A stretch of DNA of 64,000 bases. Source: Methylobacterium gregans. GTDB lineage: Bacteria > Pseudomonadota > Alphaproteobacteria > Rhizobiales > Beijerinckiaceae. The translations under genes and the position numbers were made by a program. Under the pieces are notes generated by a model. That model worked only from the letters and a program-made list of their open reading frames with translations. It was not told where the DNA came from and made no database searches. Of the stretch, positions 44,739 to 54,904 are shown one piece after another. Numbering within the stretch: position 1 is the stretch's first letter; each line of letters opens with the position of its first letter. The DNA is taken from the NCBI RefSeq assembly GCF_022179245.1, contig NZ_BPQM01000041.1, positions 1 to 64,000 on the forward strand, read 5' to 3'.

Positions 44739-45602
44739 TCACCCGGCCTCCCCGACCCGGAACCGCTCCGGCTGCGTGCCGTCCGCGTCGGTGAAGCCGT
44801 AGCGGCGGGCGAGGTCGCCCGCGTGCAGCACCGCGCCCGCATGGGCCGCGACCTCCGGGTCGGCCGCGAGCGCGGCGAGCGCCCGGCCGGCATAGAGCGG
44901 GCTCTCCGTCGCCAGATCCCCCTGCCCCAGGTCGCGCACGCGCTCGGTCGCCACGAAGCCCGGCGAGAGGCCGAGCGCGGTCACGCCGTGGGGTGCGAGC
45001 TCCGCCGCGCAGGCGAGCGCCAGCCGGTTCGTCGCCGCCTTGGCCGCGTCGTAGAAGACGTCGCCGAGATAGCCGTCCGCCGTGTCGAAGGAGACGAGCG
45101 CGAGGAGGCCCGAGCGGGCCGAGACCATCGCGGGCGCGACCGCGCGGGCGAGCAGCAGCGCCGCCAAGGGGCCGCTCTGCAGGAAGCCCAGATAGGGCTC
45201 CGCCGAGCGGCGCCAGAACGGCGTACCCCAGGCGGCCCCGTCGGGATAGCGGTCGCCGTCGTAGCCCTCGTTGCCGCCCCAGACGCTCGACACCGCCACG
45301 TCGATCCGGCCGAAGCGGCGGAGCGTCCAGCGCACCAGCTCGTCCACGGCGCGCTCGCTCCGGTGGTCGCAGAGATAGTGATGGCCCTCGCCGCCCGCGG
45401 CGTCGACCTCGCGGGCGGTGTCCTCGACCGCCTCGGGCCGCATCTCGGTGCGGGGCCCGGTCTCGCTGGAGCGGGCGGTGACGATCACGGTGGCGCCGGC
45501 CTCGCCGAGGCCGCGGGCGAGGCCCCGCCCGACGCCGCGGGAAGCACCCGCCACGAGGCAGACCTTGCCGGACAGGTCCGGAGGGCTCACGCGCCCGCTC
45601 AC
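44739..45602 (-). CDS. SDR family oxidoreductase (DHRS1-like)
   Basis: A 287-residue short-chain dehydrogenase. Motifs are KVCLVAGASRGVGRGLARGL near residue 14, RIDVAVSSVWGGNEGYDG, and the catalytic Tyr-Lys in VFYDAAKAATNRL; GVTALGLSPGFVATERV follows. The GGEGHHYLCDHRSERAV stretch is typical of the dehydrogenase/reductase SDR1 (DHRS1) group. Its start overlaps the enoyl-CoA hydratase stop by 4 bases. Confidence 0.87.
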   Translation of the reverse strand: MSGRVSPPDLSGKVCLVAGASRGVGRGLARGLGEAGATVIVTARSSETGPRTEMRPEAVEDTAREVDAAGGEGHHYLCDHRSERAVDELVRWTLRRFGRIDVAVSSVWGGNEGYDGDRYPDGAAWGTPFWRRSAEPYLGFLQSGPLAALLLARAVAPAMVSARSGLLALVSFDTADGYLGDVFYDAAKAATNRLALACAAELAPHGVTALGLSPGFVATERVRDLGQGDLATESPLYAGRALAALAADPEVAAHAGAVLHAGDLARRYGFTDADGTQPERFRVGEAG

Positions 45603-46363
45603 GCGGAAGCGGGCCGGGCGCGGTTGAGGAAGGCCCGGAAGATCGCCTGCGTCTCCTCGGTCCGCAGGCGGCTGTCGAAGGCCGCGGCCTCGGACTCGAC
45701 GGCCGCCTCGACCGCGGCCTGATCGCCCCGGATCAGCGCCCGCGCGGCCTGGAGCGCCCCCCGCGGCAGGGCGGCCAGGCGGGCGGCCTGCGCGACCGCG
45801 TGCTCGACCAGCATGTCGGAGGGCATGACGGCGTTGACCAAGCCCAGCGCCTCGGCCTGTTCGGCCCCGAACATCTCGGAGAGCAGCAGGATCTCGGTGG
45901 CCTTGAGCCGCCCGACCCGGCGCGGCAGCAGGTAGCTGGAGGCCGCCTCGGGCACGAGGCCGAGCTCCACGAAGGGGGTGCGGAAGCGCGCCGCCGGGCT
46001 CGCGTAGACGAGGTCGCAGTGCAGCGTCAGGGTCGTGCCGACGCCGACCGCCACGCCGTCCACCGCCGCGACCATCGGTGTCCGGGTGCGGGCGAGCTGT
46101 CGGATGAAGCGCAGCGACGGCGCCTCGCCGAAGGGCCTGTCGACCCGGGTGACGAAGTCGGCGATGTCGTTGCCGGCGCTGAAGGCGCCGGGCTGGCCGG
46201 CGAAGACCACCGCACCGACCGCCTCGGAGGCGTCCGCGCCCTCCAGGGCGCCCCGCATCGCGTCGTACATCGCGCCGGTCAGCGCGTTCTTCTTCTCGGG
46301 ACGATCCAGGGTGACGAGGCGGACGCCGCCCTCAAGGTCCTCGACGCGGACATGCTCGGTCAT
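45599..46363 (-). CDS. Enoyl-CoA hydratase/isomerase family protein
   Basis: A 254-residue crotonase-fold enzyme. Marks: VTLDRPEKKNALTGAMYDAM, the oxyanion-hole stretch FSAGNDIADFV, MVAAVDGVAVGVGTTLTLHCD, and FRTPFVELGLVPEAASSYLL with Glu in place. The C-terminus FRAFLNRARPASA is short. It starts 11 bases after the acyl-CoA dehydrogenase stop. Substrate unknown, probably an unsaturated acyl-CoA. Confidence 0.88.
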   Translation of the reverse strand: MTEHVRVEDLEGGVRLVTLDRPEKKNALTGAMYDAMRGALEGADASEAVGAVVFAGQPGAFSAGNDIADFVTRVDRPFGEAPSLRFIRQLARTRTPMVAAVDGVAVGVGTTLTLHCDLVYASPAARFRTPFVELGLVPEAASSYLLPRRVGRLKATEILLLSEMFGAEQAEALGLVNAVMPSDMLVEHAVAQAARLAALPRGALQAARALIRGDQAAVEAAVESEAAAFDSRLRTEETQAIFRAFLNRARPASA

Positions 46364-46373
46364 CGCACGCTCC

Positions 46374-48116
46374 TCACTGCGCCAGGACGAGCGCGGCCTC
46401 GTCCACGAAGGCGCCGCCGTCGATCACCTCGATCTCCAGCCCGGAGGCCGCCGGCAGCAGGTTCTCGGCGAAGAAGCGGGCGAGCGCGATGCGGGCCCGG
46501 TGGGCCGGATCGGTCTCGCCGGCGGCGAGCGCCGCGCGGGCCGCGAGCGCGGCCGTCGCGAGGCAGGCCGCGCCCTGGACGAGGCCGAACAGGTGCAGGT
46601 AGGGCGTCGCGCCCGCGAGCGCCGTCTCCGGCCGGTTCGAGGCGAGCGCGGCCAGCTGGTGGCTGGTCGCCCGGTCGAGGCTCTCGATCCCGGCCCGCAG
46701 CCGGGCCGCCGCGTGGCCGAAGGCCGGGTCGGCGTTCTTCAGGAGGCCCTCGGCCGTCCGCCGCATGGCGGCGATCTGGGCGCGCACGGTGGCGCCGCCG
46801 TTGAGCGGGAGCTTGCGGCTCGTGAGGTCGATCGCCTGGATGCCGTTGGTGCCCTCGTAGATCGCCAGGATGCGCGCGTCCCGCATCAGCTGGGCGGCGC
46901 CCGTCTCCTCGACGAAGCCCATGCCGCCATGGACCTGGACGCCCATCGAGGTCACCGCGTTGGCGATGTCGGTCGAGAAGGCCTTGGCGACGGGCGTGAG
47001 AAGCGAGGCGCGGTCGCTCGCCCCCTGCCCCTCCGGCCCGCGCGCCGCGTCGAGGGCCGCCGCGGTGAGGTAGCAGATGCCGCGCGCGGCCGCCGTGTAG
47101 GCCTTCATGGTCAGCAGCGTGCGCTGCACGTCGGCGTGGCTCACGATCGGGCTCGCCTCGGCGGCGCCCGGTGCCCGCCCCTGGCGGCGCTCGTGGGCGT
47201 AGGCGAGCGCCCGCTGGGTGGCGGCCTCCGCGACGCCCACGCCCTGGAGGCCGACATTGAGCCGGGCCGCGTTCATCATCGTGAACATGCAGGCCAGCCC
47301 CCGGTTCTCCTCGCCGATGAGCCAGCCGGTGGCGCCGCCGTTGTCGCCGAAGGCCATCGAGCAGGTCGGCGAGGCGTGGATCCCGAGCTTGTGCTCCAGC
47401 CCCGAGCAGCGCAGGTCGTTCGGGCTGCCATCCGGCAGCACCTTGGGCACGAGGAAGAGCGAGATGCCGCGGGTGCCGGCGGGCGCGTCCTTCAGCCGGG
47501 CCAGCACGAGGTGGACGATGTTGTCCGCCATGTCGTGCTCGCCGTACGTGATGTAGATCTTGGCGCCGGTGATCCGGTAGCTGCCGTCGCCCGCGGGCTC
47601 GGCCCGGGTGCGCAGGGCCGAGAGGTCCGAGCCCGCCTGCGGCTCGGTGAGGTTCATGGTGGCGGTCCAAGTGCCGGAGACGAGCTTCTGGAGGTAGCGC
47701 GCCTTGAGGTCGTCCGAGCCGTGCGCGACCAGCGCCTCGATGCCGCCCGCGGTCAGCAGCGGGCAGAGGCTGAAGGCGAGGTTCGCCCCGTTCCAGATCT
47801 CGGTCGCGGCGGCACCCAGCAGCTGGGGCAGGCCCTGGCCGCCGTGGTCCGGATCGGCGGCGAGCCCGTTCCAGCCCCCGTCCACGAAGGCCCGGTAGGC
47901 GTCCGCGAAGCCCGGCGCCGTCGTCACCGCGCCCCCGCTGAGCGTCGCGCCATGACGGTCGCCGACGCGGTTCAGGGGCGCGAGCACGTCGGCGGCCAGC
48001 CGCCCGGCCTCGTTCAGGATCGCCTCGGCGTCGGCGCGGCTCACCTCCGCCTCGGGCAGGCCCGCGACATGGACCAGCGTGAACACCATCTCGGATACGG
48101 GCGCGCGGTAGCTCAC
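46374..48116 (-). CDS. Acyl-CoA dehydrogenase of the DmdC-like long-form class
   Basis: A 580-residue flavoenzyme, longer than ordinary acyl-CoA dehydrogenases (about 380). It contains LTEPQAGSDLSALRTRA, GAKIYITYGEHDMADNIVHL, MNAARLNVGLQGVGVAEAAT, QVHGGMGFVEETGAAQLMRD and ILAIYEGTNGIQAIDL, with Glu in the last as catalytic base. The extra C-terminal domain (about residues 460-580) is that of 3-methylmercaptopropionyl-CoA dehydrogenase and related fatty-acyl enzymes. First gene of the group ending with the SDRs. Confidence 0.9.
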   Translation of the reverse strand: MSYRAPVSEMVFTLVHVAGLPEAEVSRADAEAILNEAGRLAADVLAPLNRVGDRHGATLSGGAVTTAPGFADAYRAFVDGGWNGLAADPDHGGQGLPQLLGAAATEIWNGANLAFSLCPLLTAGGIEALVAHGSDDLKARYLQKLVSGTWTATMNLTEPQAGSDLSALRTRAEPAGDGSYRITGAKIYITYGEHDMADNIVHLVLARLKDAPAGTRGISLFLVPKVLPDGSPNDLRCSGLEHKLGIHASPTCSMAFGDNGGATGWLIGEENRGLACMFTMMNAARLNVGLQGVGVAEAATQRALAYAHERRQGRAPGAAEASPIVSHADVQRTLLTMKAYTAAARGICYLTAAALDAARGPEGQGASDRASLLTPVAKAFSTDIANAVTSMGVQVHGGMGFVEETGAAQLMRDARILAIYEGTNGIQAIDLTSRKLPLNGGATVRAQIAAMRRTAEGLLKNADPAFGHAAARLRAGIESLDRATSHQLAALASNRPETALAGATPYLHLFGLVQGAACLATAALAARAALAAGETDPAHRARIALARFFAENLLPAASGLEIEVIDGGAFVDEAALVLAQ

Positions 48117-48178
48117 GGATGTCCCTCCCGGCCGGCTTGGCGCCGGTCCGCTCGTTTGACGGGCGCGGGCCTCAGGAG

Positions 48179-48195
48179 CTAGCCCCTGGGGCTAG
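48179..48195. promoter_or_regulatory. Palindrome upstream of the acyl-CoA dehydrogenase gene
   Basis: CTAGCCCC-T-GGGGCTAG, a perfect 17-base palindrome, 63-79 bases before the minus-strand acyl-CoA dehydrogenase start and 67 bases before tsaC. A dyad in a divergent control region is a plausible repressor site (TetR-type regulators often control such genes), but no regulator gene adjoins. Confidence 0.5.
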
Positions 48196-48261
48196 TCGGA
48201 CGCGCTCGCGCCGACATAAGCCGAAGCCGCGGCCTCCGTCACGACCGGAGATAGTTTATAT

Positions 48262-49260
48262 ATGAACGATCTCGCGTCAACGGCGCCCCAGGACTCCGTG
48301 AGCCTGCCCGGGGACCCGGACGGCGTCGCGGAAGCCGCCCGGCTCCTGCGGGCGGGGCAGCTCGTCGCCTTCCCGACCGAGACGGTCTACGGCCTGGGCG
48401 CCGACGCGACCGATCCGGCGGCCGTCGCGCGCATCTTCGCCGCCAAGGAGCGGCCGCGCTTCAACCCGCTGATCGCGCATCTGCCGGATCTCGCGGCGGC
48501 GCGGCGCCAGGGGCGCTTCGACGCCTTCGCGGAGGCGCTGGCCGAGGCCTTCTGGCCCGGGCCGCTGACGCTGGTCGTGCCGGCGACCGACGGGACGACG
48601 GTCTGCGACCTCGCCCGCGCCGGCCTGCCGAGCGTCGCCCTGCGGGTGCCGGGCCACCCGCTCGCGCGCGACCTGCTGGCGGCCTTCGGGCGCCCCCTCG
48701 CCGGCCCCTCGGCCAACCGCTCGGGCCGGGTCAGCCCGACCTCGGCGGACCACGTGCGCGCCGATCTCGACGGGCGGATCGCGGCGGTGCTTGACGGGGG
48801 CGCGACGCGGGTGGGCGTGGAATCGACGGTGGTGGCCTGTCTCGGCGGCGCGCCGCGCCTGCTGCGGCCCGGCGGAATCACCCGCGCGGCGCTCGCCGGG
48901 GTGCTGGGGCGGGAGCCCCAGACGGCGGAGGCCGAGGACACGGCCCGGCCGGTGGGACCCGGCCTCCTCGCCTCGCACTACGCGCCGCGGGCCCGCGTGC
49001 GCCTCGACGCGACGGCGCTGGAGCCCGGCGAAGCGGCGCTCCTCTTCGGCGGCGCCGGGCCTGACGGGCTGGCGGGCGCGCGCGCCGTGCTCGACCTCAG
49101 CCCAAGCGGCGATCTCGCCGAAGCCGCCGCGCGCCTGTTCGGGGCACTTCGCGAACTCGACGCCACGGGCGCGCCCTGTATCGCGGTGTCGCCGATCCCC
49201 GGGACGGGGCTCGGCGAGGCGATCCGCGACCGCCTGGAACGGGCTGCGGCGCCGCGCTGA
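48262..49260 (+). CDS. L-threonylcarbamoyladenylate synthase (Sua5/TsaC with C-terminal domain)
   Basis: A 332-residue enzyme making the threonylcarbamoyl-AMP used for t6A37 of tRNA. The YrdC domain spans about residues 18-210: LVAFPTETVYGLGADATDP, KERPRFNPLIAH, WPGPLTLVVP, VALRVPGHPLARDLL, PLAGPSANRSGRVSPTSADH and GVESTVVACLGGAPRLLRPG. The Sua5 C-terminal domain (GPGLLASHYAPRARVRLDA onward) makes this the long form. ATG 48262 follows GGAGATAG about 10 bases upstream. Confidence 0.94.
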   Translation: MNDLASTAPQDSVSLPGDPDGVAEAARLLRAGQLVAFPTETVYGLGADATDPAAVARIFAAKERPRFNPLIAHLPDLAAARRQGRFDAFAEALAEAFWPGPLTLVVPATDGTTVCDLARAGLPSVALRVPGHPLARDLLAAFGRPLAGPSANRSGRVSPTSADHVRADLDGRIAAVLDGGATRVGVESTVVACLGGAPRLLRPGGITRAALAGVLGREPQTAEAEDTARPVGPGLLASHYAPRARVRLDATALEPGEAALLFGGAGPDGLAGARAVLDLSPSGDLAEAAARLFGALRELDATGAPCIAVSPIPGTGLGEAIRDRLERAAAPR

Positions 49261-49353
49261 AATTTTTTCGCGCCGCCGCGGAACCAGGGTCGGGACGGGC
49301 CGTTTCTCCATCACGAAGGCCAGTTCAGCCCCCAATGGCCTTTACCCTTCAGA

Positions 49354-49379
49354 GGCTCGGAGCGATCCGAGCCTTTTTT
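49354..49379 (+). terminator. Intrinsic terminator of tsaC
   Basis: GGCTCGGA (49354-49361), loop GCGA, TCCGAGCC (49366-49373), then TTTTTT (49374-49379). The most convincing Rho-independent terminator in the window, just before the convergent wrbA stop. Confidence 0.9.
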
Positions 49380-49385
49380 CTTGCC

Positions 49386-49982
49386 TCAAGCGAGCTTGGC
49401 CGCGATCGTCGCGACGTGGCGCCCCTGGAAGCGGGCGCCGTCGAGCTCCACCGCGCTCGGCTGGCGCGAGCCGTCATTGGCCGCGATCGTGGTGGCGCCG
49501 TAGGGCGAGCCGCCCTTCACCGCCTCGACCCCGTTCTGGCCCTGGAAGCTGTAGGGCAGCCCGACCACCACCATGCCGTGGTGGAACAGCACGGTGTGGA
49601 AGCTCGTCAGCGTGGTCTCCTGGCCGCCGTGCTGAGAGGCGGTCGAGGTGAAGACCGAGCCGACCTTGCCGACGAGGGCGCCCTTCGCCCAGAGGCCGCC
49701 GGTCTGGTCGAGGAACTGCTTCATCTGGGCGGCCATGTTGCCGTAGCGGGTCGGTGTGCCGAAGATGATCGCGTCGTACTGATCGAGCTCGTCCGGGCTG
49801 GCGATCGGGGCCGCCTGGTCGAGCTTGTAGTGGAACTGCCGCGCGACCTCATCCGGCACCAGCTCGGGCACGCGCTTGACCGTGACCTCCGCGCCGACTT
49901 CGCGCGCGCCCTCGGCGGCGGCCTGCGCCATCTGCTCCACATGGCCCCAGGACGAGTAGTAGAGCACCAGAACCTTCGCCAT
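49386..49982 (-). CDS. wrbA: NAD(P)H:quinone oxidoreductase WrbA
   Basis: A 198-residue FMN protein of the flavodoxin fold, reducing quinones by two electrons. Motifs: [17 protein letters not shown] at the start (FMN phosphate loop), [56 protein letters not shown] and [16 protein letters not shown]. The length equals the family norm. AGGAGAAA precedes ATG 49982. Divergent from the LysR-type gene, with an inverted repeat between. Confidence 0.95.
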   Translation of the reverse strand: MAKVLVLYYSSWGHVEQMAQAAAEGAREVGAEVTVKRVPELVPDEVARQFHYKLDQAAPIASPDELDQYDAIIFGTPTRYGNMAAQMKQFLDQTGGLWAKGALVGKVGSVFTSTASQHGGQETTLTSFHTVLFHHGMVVVGLPYSFQGQNGVEAVKGGSPYGATTIAANDGSRQPSAVELDGARFQGRHVATIAAKLA

Positions 49983-50071
49983 CGCGGTTTCTCCTCATGA
50001 CGCGTCGAGCCGGGCCTCCGGCTGGGCGAGCCGGATATCATACGCCCGGGCGCTTGCGGAAATGCCCTCGT

Positions 50072-50099
50072 ATGCAAGATGATCCTTGCATGATTGCAA
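50072..50099. promoter_or_regulatory. Inverted repeats between wrbA and lysR-type gene
   Basis: ATGCAAG-N6-CTTGCAT (50072-50091) is perfect and has a second, overlapping repeat TTGCA-N4-TGCAA (50086-50099), giving three TGCAA half-sites. This is the expected place for a LysR regulator that controls both itself and wrbA. The repeat overlaps the two possible lysR start codons (50072, 50090). Confidence 0.6.
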
Positions 50100-51004
50100 A
50101 GGACCCGCTCGTCTGGGACGATTTCCGCCTGGTCAAGGCGATCGCCGATCGCGGCGCCCTCACGCAGGCCGCGGCCCATCTCGGCATCAACCACTCGACC
50201 GCGTTCCGGCGCCTGCACCAGATCGAGGCGGCGCTCGGCACGACGCTGTTCGAGCGCCACCGCACCGGTTACGTGCCCACCCCGGCGGGCGAAGCGATGG
50301 TCGCTGCGGCCGGGCGCATGGAGGAGGACGTCGCCGGCTTCGGCCGCGCGGTCGCGGGCCGTGCGTCAACGCCGGCCGGATTGCTGCGCGTTACCGCGGC
50401 CGCGAGCTTCGTTCCCACATTGCTGGTTCCGCTGCTGGGACGCTTCCTGGCACGATACCCTGAGGTGCGGGCCGATCTGGTGGTGGCCGAGGAAGCCCTG
50501 AACCTCTCGCGCCGCGATGCCGACGTCGCGCTGCGCGCGGGCAACGATCCACCGCCGAACCTCGTGGGGCGCCGGCTCTCAGGGATAGCCTGGGCGGTGT
50601 ACGGGCGTGCCGACGAATCCGACGCGTCGGACCCTCCCTGGGTGAGCCTCTCGGATTCCGTCGCGGGGGGACGCTACGCCCGCTTCGTCCGGTCCCGCGC
50701 CACCGCCGACCGGATCGTGCTGCAGCTGAACACGGTGATGGGCCTGCGCGAGGCCGTCGCGGCGGGGATCGGGGTGGGGCCGCTGCCTTGCTACGCGGGC
50801 GATGCCGACCCGGCGCTCCGCCGGCTCGGCGCCGTTGAACCGGAACTCGGTGCCGACCTCTGGCTCCTCACTCACCCGGATCTCCGGCACGCCCCGCGGG
50901 TGCGGGCCTTCATGGATTTTGCCGCCGAGGCGATCGCCGGGCAGCGACCCGCCTTCGAGGGCACCCTTGCGGCGGCATTCGATTTACAACCACCAGTAGA
51001 TTAG
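50090..51004 (+). CDS. LysR-family transcriptional regulator
   Basis: A 304-residue regulator from ATG 50090 (MIAKDPLVWDDFRLVKAIAD); ATG 50072 is an alternative adding 6 residues. The helix-turn-helix is GALTQAAAHLGINHSTAFRR then LHQIEAALGTTLFERHRTGY. The C-terminal ligand domain includes GLLRVTAAASFVPTLLVPLL and GLREAVAAGIGVGPLPCYAG. Divergent position next to wrbA points to control by quinones or other redox signals, inferred only from context. Confidence 0.92.
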   Translation: MIAKDPLVWDDFRLVKAIADRGALTQAAAHLGINHSTAFRRLHQIEAALGTTLFERHRTGYVPTPAGEAMVAAAGRMEEDVAGFGRAVAGRASTPAGLLRVTAAASFVPTLLVPLLGRFLARYPEVRADLVVAEEALNLSRRDADVALRAGNDPPPNLVGRRLSGIAWAVYGRADESDASDPPWVSLSDSVAGGRYARFVRSRATADRIVLQLNTVMGLREAVAAGIGVGPLPCYAGDADPALRRLGAVEPELGADLWLLTHPDLRHAPRVRAFMDFAAEAIAGQRPAFEGTLAAAFDLQPPVD

Positions 51005-51233
51005 CACCAACAACTACACGCTGAAGCAAGCCGAAGCTTATCAGCACGATAGAGCGATCGAATAGGGCAAGGGATCAGTTTCACGAAAGCTTGATGCCCT
51101 GCGATATTAGCAATTCCCTAACCGCTCCCGACTAAGTCTGTCGTTGCAGCCTCCGGGGCGGGGCACCTACCCATGGAGGTAGCGTTCGGCTCCCGACACC
51201 TGCCAAGTCGGCCGCAATTCGGGAGGAGCAACG

Positions 51234-52937
51234 ATGTTCAGCGCCATTCGCGGACGAGACCGGATTGCGGCCAAGCTCGCGGCGTTGGACAGCGCTTTGC
51301 TGACGGCGGAACTGGCGCCGGACGGAACGATCATCGCCGTCAACGGTCGCCTCTGCGCCCTGCTGGGCCGCGCTTCCGGCGAGCTCGTCGGCCGGCATCA
51401 CCGCCAGTTCGCCGAGAGCGTGGAGACCGGAAGCGCTGAATTCTGGGCGGCCCTCGCGCGCGGGGAGCGCCGTGACGAGACCGTGCAATGCGTCGCCAAG
51501 GATGGACGTACGATCTGGTTGCAGGCCCTCTACCTGCCGGTAACGGATGCCCGCGGCAGGGTGGACCGGGTGATGGTCCAGGCGAGCGATGCCACCGACT
51601 GGCTCCGTGGGCACCTCGACCTGAAAGGCCAGATCGGCGCGATCGACGAGACGCAGGCGGTGATTCATCTCGGCCTCGACGGCCGGGTTCTCGACGCGAA
51701 CCGCAACTTTCTCGACACGATGGGCTATCGGATCGAGGAGATTCGCGGCCAGCACCACCGCATGTTCATGCCGCCGGGCACGACCGGGGCGGATTACGAG
51801 GCCTTCTGGGAACGCCTGAACAGGGGCGAGCACATGACCGACGTGTTCATGCGCCACGGCAAGGGCGGCCGCGAGATCTGGCTTCAGGCGAGCTACAACC
51901 CGATCCTCGACGAGGCCGGCCGGCCGTTCAAGGTCGTGAAGTACGGCACCGACGTCACCGCGCAGCGGCTGCGCGACGCGGAAGTCCGCGGCCAGACGGA
52001 GGCCATCTGCCGCTCGCAGGCCGTCATCGCCTTCGACCTCGACGGGACGATCCTGGAGGCGAACCGCAACTTCCTCGACGCGGTCGGCTATCGGGCGGAC
52101 GAGATCGTCGGGCAGCACCATCGCATCTTCGTCGATCCGGCCTACGCGGCCGGGGCGGAATACGCGGCGTTCTGGGCGGATCTGCGCCGCGGGAGCTTCC
52201 GCAGCGGCATCTTCCGGCGCCGCGGCCGGAACGGGCGGGAGGTCTGGCTCCAGGCGAGCTACAACCCGATCCTCGACGCCGCCGGCCGGCCCTACAGGGT
52301 GATGAAGTTCGCCGCCGACATCACCGCCACGACCCAGGCCCGGCTCCACGCCACCGACGCGACGCGCCTCACCCTCGGCAACGTCCAGGCCGTCGCCGCG
52401 GCCGCCGAGGAGCTGAGCGCCTCCGTGATGGAGATCAGCGCCAACATGTCCCGCTCGAAGGAGGCCGTCGACGGGATCAGCCACAAGGCGCGTGCCTCCG
52501 ATGCCTTCACCCGGCAGTTGCGGGACGCCGCGCGCGCGATGGACGGCGTCGTCCAGACGATCACCAAGGTCGCCGAGCAGACCAACCTGCTGGCGCTCAA
52601 CGCCACGATCGAGGCGGCCCGCGCCGGCGTGGCCGGCAAGGGCTTCGCGGTGGTCGCCACCGAGGTGAAGGCGCTGGCGAGCCAGACCACGGCCGCGACG
52701 GCGGAGATCTCGAACCAGATCGCGCAGATGCAGACGATCTCCGACGAGGTCGCCGGGATGCTTCACGCGATCGGCCTGACGGTCGATGAGGTACAGGGCT
52801 ACGTCACCGGCGTCGCCAGCGCGATCGAGGAGCAGAGCGCGGTAACGCGGGAGATCTCCGGCAGCATGCACGCCGCCGCGGGCGAGCTCGGCAGCATCAG
52901 CGCGAGCCTCGACCAGCTGGCCAGCAACGCGGCCTGA
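51234..52937 (+). CDS. Soluble chemoreceptor with three PAS domains
   Basis: A 567-residue methyl-accepting protein without transmembrane helices, so cytoplasmic. PAS1 (about 15-120) is divergent; PAS2 (132-244) and PAS3 (254-366) are close copies ([13 protein letters not shown] / [20 protein letters not shown] / [18 protein letters not shown] in both). The signalling domain (385-567) has the hairpin tip [20 protein letters not shown] then [18 protein letters not shown]. The tip matches proteins that feed CheA/CheW. No che genes lie nearby. ATG 51234 follows GGAGGAG closely. Confidence 0.93.
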   Translation: MFSAIRGRDRIAAKLAALDSALLTAELAPDGTIIAVNGRLCALLGRASGELVGRHHRQFAESVETGSAEFWAALARGERRDETVQCVAKDGRTIWLQALYLPVTDARGRVDRVMVQASDATDWLRGHLDLKGQIGAIDETQAVIHLGLDGRVLDANRNFLDTMGYRIEEIRGQHHRMFMPPGTTGADYEAFWERLNRGEHMTDVFMRHGKGGREIWLQASYNPILDEAGRPFKVVKYGTDVTAQRLRDAEVRGQTEAICRSQAVIAFDLDGTILEANRNFLDAVGYRADEIVGQHHRIFVDPAYAAGAEYAAFWADLRRGSFRSGIFRRRGRNGREVWLQASYNPILDAAGRPYRVMKFAADITATTQARLHATDATRLTLGNVQAVAAAAEELSASVMEISANMSRSKEAVDGISHKARASDAFTRQLRDAARAMDGVVQTITKVAEQTNLLALNATIEAARAGVAGKGFAVVATEVKALASQTTAATAEISNQIAQMQTISDEVAGMLHAIGLTVDEVQGYVTGVASAIEEQSAVTREISGSMHAAAGELGSISASLDQLASNAA

Positions 52938-53283
52938 GACCGTTTGCGGAAGATTGCCTCGGTACCGTTTCGACCCCGTCGTCCCGCGCGCGCCCGCGAA
53001 GCGGAGCCCGGAATCCATGCACACCGAAGCTTCGAGCTCTGGAACGACGGTGTTCATGGATTCCGGTCTCGCCTTCAGCGCCCCGGAATGAGGGTGGTGA
53101 CAGTCTGACCGGACCCTTCAATCGGAACACGGCAGGAGATGGGGAACCGCGCAGCTCGCTGCCCGGGGGCGCCTGCGAGGCCCCCCTGCGTGGTCCTTAG
53201 CGGAAGCTCGGACTTCACCGTCCTCGCCCTATCGCATGCAAGTATAGGTTGCGCGCACGCCACGATCCGGTGTCACTCCCGGA
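52938..53283. other. Gap between the chemoreceptor gene and greA
   Basis: 346 bases without a gene. The first half holds the palindromic element described next; the second half includes AT-richer sequence near 53230-53250 (GCATGCAAGTATAGG) that could be the greA region downstream edge. greA ends here on the minus strand. Confidence 0.5.
53008..53066. repeat. REP-like palindromic element
   Basis: CCGGAATCCATG (53008-53019) and its exact complement CATGGATTCCGG (53055-53066) flank a 35-base centre; outside, a further 10 bases each side match with three mismatches. Such extended palindromes in intergenic space suggest a dispersed repeat; only one copy is visible here. Confidence 0.55.
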
Positions 53284-53745
53284 TCAGCGGATCTCGGTGA
53301 CCTCAACCTCCTGGCCGTTCACCTCGACCACGTCGCCGACGCTCTTGCCAGTGATCGCCCGGGCGAGCGGGGCGACGTAGGAGATCGAACCCTTCGCAGG
53401 ATCTGCCTCGTCCTCGCCGACGATGTGGAAGGTCTGGCGGCTCTCGTCCTCGCGCAGGACCGTCACGGTCGAGCCGAAATGGACCGTCTCGCCCTCGACC
53501 CGCTCCACGAGCTGGGCAGAGCCCTGGCGGGCTGTCCAGTAGCGCAGGTCCCGCGCAAGGCGGGCTTGACCCGCCTTGTCATCCGGAGCGAGGCGGCCGA
53601 CCTCGGCCTGCAGGCGCGCGACCTCCCCCTCGATCTGGGCGAGCCCCTCGGGCGTCACGAAGTTGGTGTGCGGGGAGATCGGACGGTCGGGAAGATCCTC
53701 GAAGGCCTCCCCGCCCTCCTTCTCGCGGACGAATGCAATGCTCAT
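53284..53745 (-). CDS. greA: GreA/GreB family transcription elongation factor
   Basis: A 153-residue factor that rescues backtracked RNA polymerase. The N-terminal coiled coil is TPEGLAQIEGEVARLQAEVG and later LARDLRYWTARQGSAQLVE, with the acidic tip usually carried by Asp/Glu between the helices (RLAPDDKAGQ). The C-terminal FKBP-like domain has VTVLREDESRQTFHIVGEDE, ISYVAPLARAITGKSVGD and VEVTEIR. The N-terminal 25 residues differ from E. coli GreA, as in the alternative alphaproteobacterial GreA/GreB copy. Confidence 0.88.
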   Translation of the reverse strand: MSIAFVREKEGGEAFEDLPDRPISPHTNFVTPEGLAQIEGEVARLQAEVGRLAPDDKAGQARLARDLRYWTARQGSAQLVERVEGETVHFGSTVTVLREDESRQTFHIVGEDEADPAKGSISYVAPLARAITGKSVGDVVEVNGQEVEVTEIR

Positions 53746-53790
53746 GAAAACGGCAATGCCGCACGGGCGATACGGGTTCCGCGGGCAGCC

Positions 53791-54777
<987 letters not shown>

Positions 54778-54904
54778 CGCGCGCCTCCCCGATACGCCGT
54801 GACCTGTGGCGACGTGGGCCCGAATCAAGATCGCCGGGGACATGCCCCGGCGAACCGATCGAACTTGGACGCGGGACCTGGACGCGGGACCTGGACGCCG
54901 CGTC

